The position numbers were made by a program, and so were the translations under genes. The notes under the pieces were generated by a model. It was not told the DNA's origin. It did not search any database and worked only from the letters and a program-made list of their open reading frames with translations. 64,000 nt of DNA from Tetracladium setigerum. Lineage: Eukaryota; Ascomycota; Leotiomycetes; Helotiales. Every line of letters begins with the position of its first letter. The first letter of the stretch is position 1. Location: positions 2,976,001 through 3,040,000 of the forward strand of contig PZJY01000001.1 of the NCBI GenBank assembly GCA_031472005.1, written 5' to 3'. Positions 11,005 through 19,900 of the stretch are shown piece by piece.

Positions 11005-13025
11005 ATGATTCTCATTCGCTTCCGAGGTCCAGATGGGACAGTGCGCGTACCGGCCGAACTTTCTGATACGTTTGGCAGCCTCGCAAGCAAGGTAACTGGC
11101 TCTTTGCCCCCTCTCGAGAGATATTTCTAATGGAACCCAGCTTCAAGAACTGCTGCCGAAAACAGTCGACTTCAACACCTTGACCCTCTCGAACTCCGTT
11201 GCCAATACGGACTCGAAGCTTTTCAGAGAGATTGCACAATTCAAGCTCCAGCAGATCAACCTCAGCCATGGCGACATTATCTTCCTCAGCTACAAGCATC
11301 TAGAACCCGGCTCGAATGGCCAGTCGAATGGCACAGCATCGTCCACTTCCTCCCAATCCTCATCGATCGCAAATCGCCTTGATGGAAAGACCGTACTTCC
11401 CAACCAGAGCTTCCCCATCCAAACTCCGCCAGTCACCTCTCCTTCGGAAAAAATCAAAAACCCATGGGAGGTGGTTCGTCAGTCTCCCTTAGATGATAGG
11501 TTGGATAGGTTGGATGGAAAGATCCCTCGGAAACGCGATTACAAGATGTGCAGGCATGGAGAGAAGGGAATGTGCGACTATTGCATGCCTTTGGAACCTT
11601 ACAACGCGGAATACCTGGCCGAAAAGAAAATTAAGAACCTCTCATTCCACTCTCACCTGCGCAAAATTAATTCAGCAACCAACAAACCGGAGCTTGGTTC
11701 GTCTTTCATGCCACCACTAACCGAGCCATACTATCGAGTCAAGAAGGAGTGCCCCTCGGGACATCCTCAGTGGCCGGAAGGGATCTGTACGAAGTGTCAA
11801 CCAAGTGCTATCACTTTGCAATCACAGGCTTTTCGAATGGTTGATCACGTTGAATTTTCCGACCCTTCCCTTATTGAAAATCTCTTGAATTTTTGGCGCC
11901 GATCTGGTGCTCAACGAATGGGATATCTTTATGGTCATTACGAAGAATACACAGAAGTTCCTTTGGGGGTGAAGACAATAGTTGAAGCCATTTACGAACC
12001 TCCGCAAGTTGACGAGATCGATGGTGTGACGCTTACCGAATGGGACAATGAAAAAGACATCGACCACATGGCGAGCTTGTGTGGAATGGAGAGAGTTGGG
12101 GTCATTTGGACTGATCTTATGGATGCTGGCGCGGGTAATGGGTCTGTAATTTGTAAAAGGCACATTGACTCTTATTTCTTGTCTTCCCAGGAAATCTGCT
12201 TTGCAGCCCGGCAACAAGCCCTGCATCCGAAACCCACAAAATGGAGCGACACAGGTCGTTTTGGCTCTAACTTTGTTACTTGCGTGGTGTCAGGAGACGA
12301 AGCAGGTCAGATTGCCATTTCATCTTATCAAGTCTCTAACTCGGCGGTGGAAATGGTCCGAGCAGATATCGTTGAACCGTCAGCAGATCCAGGAGTCATG
12401 ATTGTGCGAAACGAAGATGAAGAAGATGGAGTCGTGAGTCGTTCACGATACATCCCTGAAGTCTTCTATCGACGCATCAATGAATATGGAGCCAGCGTAC
12501 AAGAGAACGCCAAGCCATCTTTCCCGGTTGAATATCTGCTTGTTACCTTAACCCATGGCTTCCCCGACCAATCAAAGCCTCTTTTCAAAGCCAAATCGCC
12601 TGGGTTTGCCATTGAAAACCGTGCAATGATTGGCGAAACGCAGGAATTCATTGGCGTAAGTCAACGCTTAGGTCTCAGCAAAGGTGCCAAATCCAACGGC
12701 GAGGGGATTACAGCCGTTTCCGACTTCCATCTCATCTGCTTCCTCCACGGCATGGGTATCCTGTCAAAGGTCAGCTACAGATTTCATAGATTCCACAACA
12801 CATACTGACTTTCTTTGTTCTTAGGATGAGGAAGCACTGCTGTGCCGTGTTGCCACCAAGCACGACAACGCCGATGGGTATCAACTACTCAACACAGATG
12901 GCTGGGCGACCTTGGTCGAAATTTTGAGAACGACTGGTGAGAGACCCCCAAACGGCCTTCGCCATATGATGGCGATGATTCCAATTCTGAGCGGCTGGCT
13001 AAGAGAGTTGGCGGGGTCAGGCTAG
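11005..13025 (+). CDS. NPL4: Nuclear protein localization protein 4 (Cdc48-Ufd1-Npl4 cofactor)
   Basis: Three exons, 11005-11091, 11141-12769 and 12825-13025, encode 638 aa. The N-terminus (MILIRFRGPDGTVRVP) is a ubiquitin-like UBX-type fold. From about residue 165 comes a zinc-binding segment, MCRHGEKGMCDYCMPLEPY, and a second Cys/His cluster near residue 232 (CPSGHPQWPEGICTKC). These are followed by the MPN-like Npl4 core starting FRMVDHVEF and NFWRRSGAQRMGYLYGHYEE. Npl4 with Ufd1 recruits ubiquitinated substrates to the Cdc48/p97 ATPase for ER-associated degradation and chromatin extraction. The frame is intact; the last exon joins precisely at GILSK-DEEALLCRV. This is one of the better identifications in the window. 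Confidence 0.95.
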
Positions 13026-14306
13026 ATTAAGGAAAGTTCTGTACACTAGCTTTGATCCTCGCGAATATAGGAACGGTGTTGAGGCACTCCTAAACGCGCA
13101 ACCACCATTGAGATGGTATTTATGGGGGTGGAGGGAAGTGATGGGTTGGCAAAATACTTTGGAGAACTAGGAGCATGATAAGCGGGCGAGTTTAGAGGCG
13201 TAATTTGCTAGTTGTGATCAGTTTGGGTTGCATTGCATGCAGTCATATGAAAATGAAAATGAATTTAACCATATTAAACCTGATAGGTCGAGTCTAAGCT
13301 TCCAGCATTATCACTGGGTATCAGATTCATAAATTTGGGGTAGAAATGCCGCCCCAATGTTCGAGCTTTTAACTTCAAGCAAGTGCTAGAATAATTTCTT
13401 TTGGTGAGGTGAGGGAGGCCTGGAATCTACCCAAGCCACTCAGCGAGTTCTCACCAATCCTTATTTTGGCATTGAAAGCTCGAGAATGTGAGATGGCTGT
13501 ATTGCACCAGTTCTGAGATGCACCTAAAGGCCACCCAAAATTCGGAAAAGCTTTGATTTTACTATTACTAATTGATTGGTATTAGACTTTATAGTGAGAG
13601 CTAGGAATATCGCTAATCGAATCTGGAGTCTCCAACTCCACAAATAGGAGCAATAATGGTATTTATCTGAGTCTACGAGTCGAGCAAAGGAAAGGAAGAG
13701 AGACCTCGTCGTCTCCTGGTATATCTGTCTCTATCTAGTAGGTACTTATTTGGAGTTCAGAGGGTGACAATAAGAGATTGATATATTCCGCTGTGTGCAA
13801 TTATTTAAGTGTGCGTATCAGACATGGTATCTTGGTTGGAATTTTGAAGTTGTGAAGTTGCATTTATATCCCCCTGGAAAGAACGTGGATTACTGGCAGA
13901 ACCAGAACCTCAAGACGCAAAGGAGGGGTCAATGAGGGGTCATCCTGTCAACACAATGCCTTAATATTCTGACTTAGCTGGCTTCTCTTTCCACAAGATG
14001 AAAGACGTATATCCACAATATATCATCTCTCAATCTATCCCACACTTAAGTTTCTCAATTCTGAAAACAGTAGTTTTGTAGGATTGCAAAGTGGTACCTC
14101 AATCACCATTTTGAGGCGGTCAAAATTCCAAGTGACTCGAGGTCGCTTAAGGCTCCAGCCAATCAGTGGCCTTGCACACTCCCAGTTCGGGACCTCTTCA
14201 GCCTGCCGTAATTATATTTGATACAGTCACAGAGTTTCCCAAACACCACAACATCACAGCCAAAACGAACAACCCAGATCCGAAAAGCGGTGCGCATATC
14301 TTAATC
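13026..14306. other. Intergenic region between NPL4 and FRS2
   Basis: There are 1.28 kb without a supported gene. The region is AT-rich 3' flank of NPL4 followed by the presumed FRS2 promoter. I see no repeat longer than a few bases and no RNA gene. Confidence 0.5.
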
Positions 14307-15947
14307 ATGGCGGCTTCACAATCAGGCGATCTGCCATCGGATATCCTTCAAGCCCTCTCCACAACAGACCACATCCTCTCCTCGGAAGCCCTCCCATCAT
14401 ACAAGTCCGCTGAAGTCAAGGGAGCATTGGACAGCCTGGCATCCCGTTTCATGGTCACCTATGATACGATTGACAGAGAAGAAGCCATTTTAGAACCGGA
14501 GGCGGAAGGGATTGCGGAACATGGCAGTCACGAGGCTCGGGTCTTTGAAGCGTTGCGACAAGCTTTGGATGGACTCACAATACCAGAGCTAGATGCTGCT
14601 GTTGGTGACAAGACGGTATCAAAGCTTGGCCAAGGGAAAGCATTCAGGTCAAAATGGATCGCCAAAGGCAAGGATGGAAAACTAGTGGCTACCGTATGTA
14701 TTCCATTTGCGAAATATCCGAATGGGTACTGACTGTTGCTAGGCGAAATCGATCGAGGATATTACACAAGAACAATTGTTGATCATCCAAGAAACTAAAA
14801 GCCACCCCGATCCTAAGGTTGTGCCTGAACTTAAAAAGCGGAAGCTTGTTAAGATGCAGAAAGTTACCAATTTCAAGATCCACAAGGGTCCCAAATATGC
14901 TCTGCAGGTTGTCAAGGAGGAAACAGATTTAACCGCTGATATGCTTGCATCGTATGCCTCATTGTATCTACCCTCATATTTTATTTGTATACTAACAGAT
15001 GCAGTGGTGCTTGGAAAACTGCAGCTTTCAAACCTTACAACTTCAAGGCGCTTGGTTCTGACCAAAATGCTGGTTCACTTCACCCTCTTAATAAAGTCCG
15101 ACACGAGTTCCGCCAGATCTTCTTTGAGATGGGATTCGAGGAGATGCCCACCAATCGCTTCGTCGAGACTGGTTTCTGGAACTTCGATGCGCTCTTCGTG
15201 CCCCAGCAACATCCCGCCCGTGACCTTCAAGATACATTCTACATCTCAGATCCGAAAGTAGCAGATAAACCTCACGCTGAGACAGAGGATGACAAGGCAG
15301 ATTACGAGGCATACTGGAACAACGTTCGAGACGTTCACCAAGAAGGCAAATATGGTTCGATTGGCTACAGATATCCATGGGCGGAAGACGAGTCCTTGAG
15401 GTTGGTTCTCAGAACACATACCACCGCAATTTCCACCGCAATGCTTCACAAATTAGCATCACAAAAGGGACCTGATGGTCGACCACCGCCAGCACGTTAT
15501 TTCTCCATCGATCGGGTGTTCCGTAATGAGACAGTCGATGCAACTCATTTAGCTGAGTTCCACCAAGTCGAAGGTGTCATTGCCGACTATGGTCTTTCTT
15601 TGGGTGGGCTGATGGAGTTCATGGAGATCTTCTTTGGCAAGATGGGCATTACAGATCTGAGATTCAAACCTGCCTACAACCCCTACACCGAGCCAAGTAT
15701 GGAAATCTTCAGTTTCCACAAAGGACTCAACAAGCTGGTCGAGATTGGAAACAGTGGTATGTTCAGGCCAGAGATGCTGGAGGCTATGGGTCTGCCGAAG
15801 GACATGCGTGTATTTGGCTGGGGATTGAGTTTGGAACGGCCGACGATGATCAAGTACAAGATCTCCAACATTCGAGAGCTTCTTGGCCATAAGGTGGATC
15901 TGTCGTTCATCGAAAGGAATGCAGCCGTGAGATTGGACAAGGAGTAG
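14307..15947 (+). CDS. FRS2: Phenylalanyl-tRNA synthetase alpha subunit, cytosolic
   Basis: Three exons, 14307-14693, 14743-14951 and 15005-15947, encode 512 aa. The start MAASQSGDLPSDILQ lies in TAATCATGG. The N-terminal part forms the helical, DNA-binding-like fold of eukaryotic PheRS alpha. The third exon is the class II catalytic core: motif 1 region HPLNKVRHEFRQIFFEMGF, motif 2 FRNETVDATHLAEFHQVEG, and motif 3 GWGLSLERPTMIKY near the C-terminus. The subunit pairs with the beta subunit (FRS1) to charge tRNA-Phe in the cytosol. Exon 3 is joined at ATGCAG to give ASGAWKTAAFKPYNF; using the earlier AACAG acceptor would insert two residues. No anomalies are seen. Confidence 0.94.
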
Positions 15948-16978
15948 GGTGTTGCTTTACAATGCGATAAATCAATAGAAAAGAACGGATGGGTATCATT
16001 TAGATCCAGAGGGTTGGTTTTGAGTCTTTACTCTGCGCCTGCAGCAATAATGCATAACAAGCATTTTTGGACTAATATGCGACCACAGATACTGTGCTTC
16101 CACGCCGTAGGCGAGACATGGAGCAGTCTGGCATTTTTCAAGATCCAGAGCATGCGTCATCCATCCCTTGAAATAAATGGTATTGTATCTACCGGAGTAC
16201 CTGGGTAGGTACAGTAAGAATACCCACGGAGTAGATCTCCGTCCCTGTAGGTATGTATGTCAAGCATTTATTTGAATCGAGGTAGAATGCCATGGGAATC
16301 CTATGCATCCTTACAGTAGGAGAATGCAGGAAGCAAAAGTCTTCTTCGATCTGCATGCGCATCGAGCGACGTAGGTATCTAGCAATTCCTCGTGACATCG
16401 AAGCATAAATTAATTTTTTTCTTCCCTAATTTTCGGGCTTCGTGATTCCCTGGAGATAATGACAATGGTGGATGTGTCGTCCCCCCTGCAGCGCCCAAGG
16501 AAAATTCAGCAGTCCTGCCCCGCGTTTTGGGGTTCAGACCAATCGACATCGGCGGCCCAAAAAAAAACATTTTGTGCTGAGCTTGGGACGTGCTCGTGCT
16601 TTCCTCTGACTCTCACTCTCTCGAGAGATCTTGGTTCTTCCTTCCAACTCAGCAAACACACACATCTTCGACAACTTCAATTTTCCCCCAATTTTGACCA
16701 TGCTGCGAGATTTCGAGCCAAGCAAGCTACAGACCTAAGTAAACTTCTTCTTATTGAAAGCTGCTTTGTCTGGGTATCCACGCATCAAACTATCCGGTTA
16801 TCTTTTGACCTCGACCTATATCGGCCGCTTCACCGCATCCACAATTCATAGCAAACTTTCTTCTCCAGCAGACCAAACACAACGAAATCGATCGAACCAA
16901 CATCTCAATCGACCTATCGAGAGCTTACCAAAGACCAATTGAGCTCGGGAGCTTCAATTGAGGACATTGTCTGTCACA
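15948..16978. other. Intergenic region and 5' leader of CPA2
   Basis: One kilobase without a supported gene. The downstream half is pyrimidine-rich and merges into the CPA2 leader. I looked for an arginine-attenuator-type upstream peptide, which belongs to the small subunit gene in fungi, and did not recognise one. Confidence 0.45.
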
Positions 16979-19900
16979 ATGGCTCTTTCAACTCGAATTG
17001 CAAGCCGCTCCGGCTCTGCCCTCCTCCGCCAGTTTGGCATCCCAACAACAGCCGCAAGAAGCTTCACTACTCGATCAGCTACAAAGTGTCTCTACGCTGC
17101 CACCAAGAAACCCTCTGTCAAGCAGGGCAGAACCGTTCGTCTGTTCACAAGCTCGGCAGCCATCCGTAGCAATCAAACTCAGACCGCTCCCAACGCAAAA
17201 GCATACTTGGAGAGTGGAGTAATCAAGGGAGCTGCAAACCCCGTCAATGTCAAGAAGGTCTTGGTCATTGGCAGTGGTGGTTTGAGCATTGGACAAGCTG
17301 GAGAATTTGATTACTCTGGTAAGTGGTCGAAGAATTCAGTCCTTATCCTGTCCATGAGTCACTGGAGAAAGTGTGCAAAACTAAATAGACATGAACATTT
17401 CTTGGACGAGTTACATTATAAAATACAATGACTGACTATCTATGTGTACAGGTTCCCAAGCCCTCAAGGCATTGAAAGAGGCTGGCGTTGCTTCAGTTCT
17501 CATCAATCCCAATATCGCAACCATCCAAACTGCCCACGTCCTCACCGACGAGGTCTACTATCTTCCCGTCACCCCAGAATATGTCACTTATGTGATCGAG
17601 CGTGAGAGACCTGATGGAATCTTCCTCACTTTTGGTGGTCAGACCGCCCTCAACTTGGGTGTGCAAATGGAACGCATGGGCATTTTCGAGCGATACGGAG
17701 TTAAAGTATTGGGTACAAGCATCAAGACTCTTGAGACAAGTGAAGACAGAGATCTCTTCGCTAAGGCTCTCGGGGAGATCAACATTCCAATTGCCCAATC
17801 TATTGCTGTCGAGACTGTGGAGGAAGCACTCGAGGCTGCAAAGGGCATCGGATACCCAATCATTGTCCGTGCTGCATATGCCCTTGGAGGTTTGGGTTCC
17901 GGCTTTGCAAACAATGAGGAAGAGCTCCGCAACATGTCTGCCCGCTCTCTCACTCTTTCCCCCAGATTTTAGTAGAGAAATCTCTGAAAGGTTGGAAGGA
18001 GGTCGAATATGAAGTGGTTCGAGATGCAAGCAACAACTGCATCACCGTTTGCAACATGGAGAATTTCGATCCCCTCGGAATCCACACCGGTGACTCCATT
18101 GTCGTCGCTCCTTCTCAAACCTTGAGTGATGAGGAGTATCACATGCTTCGTTCTGCTGCCATTAAGATTGTCAGACATCTTGGTGTCGTGGGTGAGTGTA
18201 ACGTCCAGTACGCCTTGCAACCTGACGGACTTGATTATCGTGTTATTGAGGTCAATGCTCGTCTTTCCCGCTCTTCTGCACTTGCATCCAAGGCTACTGG
18301 ATACCCTCTGGCCTACACTGCGGCCAAGATTGGATTGGGGCACACACTTCCAGAATTACCAAATGCTGTCACCAAGACCACCACCGCCAACTTTGAACCT
18401 TCTCTGGATTACGTCGTGACGAAGATCCCCAGATGGGATCTCTCCAAGTTCCAGCACGTTAAGCGTGATATTGGAAGTGCGATGAAGTCTGTTGGTGAAG
18501 TTATGGCAATTGGCAGAACCTTCGAGGAATCCATTCAAAAAGCTATTCGACAAGTTGACCCTCGTTTCGTTGGCTTCCAAGGAGACAAATTCGATGATTT
18601 GGACTACGAACTTGCTAATCCTACCGATCGTCGTTGGTTAGCCGTTGGTCAGGCTATGCTTCACGAAGGTTACACTGTGGACCGAATTCACGAGCTCTCA
18701 AAGATCGATAAATGGTTCTTGTACAAGTTGCAAAACATTGTTGACTGCACCCACGAGCTTGAAGATGTTGGAAGCTTGTTTGGCCTGAAGAAGGAGCTCG
18801 TTATGAAGGCTAAGAAGATGGGCTTCAGCGATCGCCAGATTGCGTTGTGCTTAAACTGTACGGAGGATGAAGTTAGAGCTCGTCGTAAGAACTTTGGTAT
18901 CACCCCGTTCGTCAAGAAAATTGGTAAGCGATACCCATTGCATTGGCATCATACATAGATAGTGCTAACATCCTCCCCGATACCCTTGCCGCCGAGTTCC
19001 CAGCTAATACTAACTACCTCTACACGACATACAATGCCACTGAGCACGATATCACTTTTGATGACCACGGTGTAAGTTTTCATTTTCATTTTCCCCAACT
19101 CTAATCGTACCTTCTCTTTTGTGTGCCTTCCCACGGATCCGACTTCCCTCAACACTGGACCTTCCTTCCAAATGGATTTGGAATTGCATGGCTAGGACTT
19201 CTTAATGCCACCATCAACATGCTTCTTCATCTTCTTCAACTCAACTCGAGATCTCCATCCTCGGGATCCTCGCAGGCTTGAATTTCTTTGGACGCCGTCC
19301 TTGACATCTTCTTCGAGTCCGCAAAGTACTTTTTCAGAACAGTCCAGCTTCCTGGGTGCCCTGCAAATCGACGCCACCGATTCTCTCAATCTCGAACCTC
19401 TGAGTAAGTCTTATCGTCTTCATTGAGCCGTGCTCAAAACTAACTCTTCTTAGAATCATGGCATTGGAGGTTGCAACTCTTCTCCAGCTTGTGCTGTCAC
19501 TCTGCTGGAAGTGCCTGAGCGAAACACCTTCCAAGCAGAAATCCATGATCTTTGACCAGATCATCCCAACTCAAGCAGTCTTGGAGGAACTGGTCTCGAC
19601 GCTGTCCATCGTCTTTGCTCCTGGTCTGCTCGAAGTTCTGCAATCAACCACACCTCCTACTGTTCAGTACTTCAAAACTCTGCCGACGGAATATTCTCAA
19701 GCCTGGGCTGTCTACCTTCTTGTTCTCGAAAAGTCCGGTCATCGGCCTATAGTCTACATCGGCAGCGGAACAGATAGCCGTGCTGGTGTCAATACGCGGG
19801 TTGGCGATTACAGACGACGCCAGCAGCTACCTAAGTATATTGCAAGAGCTTTCCAAACCGATTTCGAACTAGTCCACATGGGACTGCTCTGCTGGATTCC

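Noticed and set aside
10674..11066. 130-codon frame in the NPL4 leader
   Set aside because: Low-complexity Ser/Pro/Gln content, overlaps the NPL4 start in another frame, no conserved pattern.
19205..19426. 74-codon frame starting MPPSTCFF as first exon of the nested gene
   Set aside because: Its phase at the 19404 donor does not join the GIY-YIG frame. The frame that does join has a stop upstream and no ATG, so the 19404-19453 intron is better placed in the leader.
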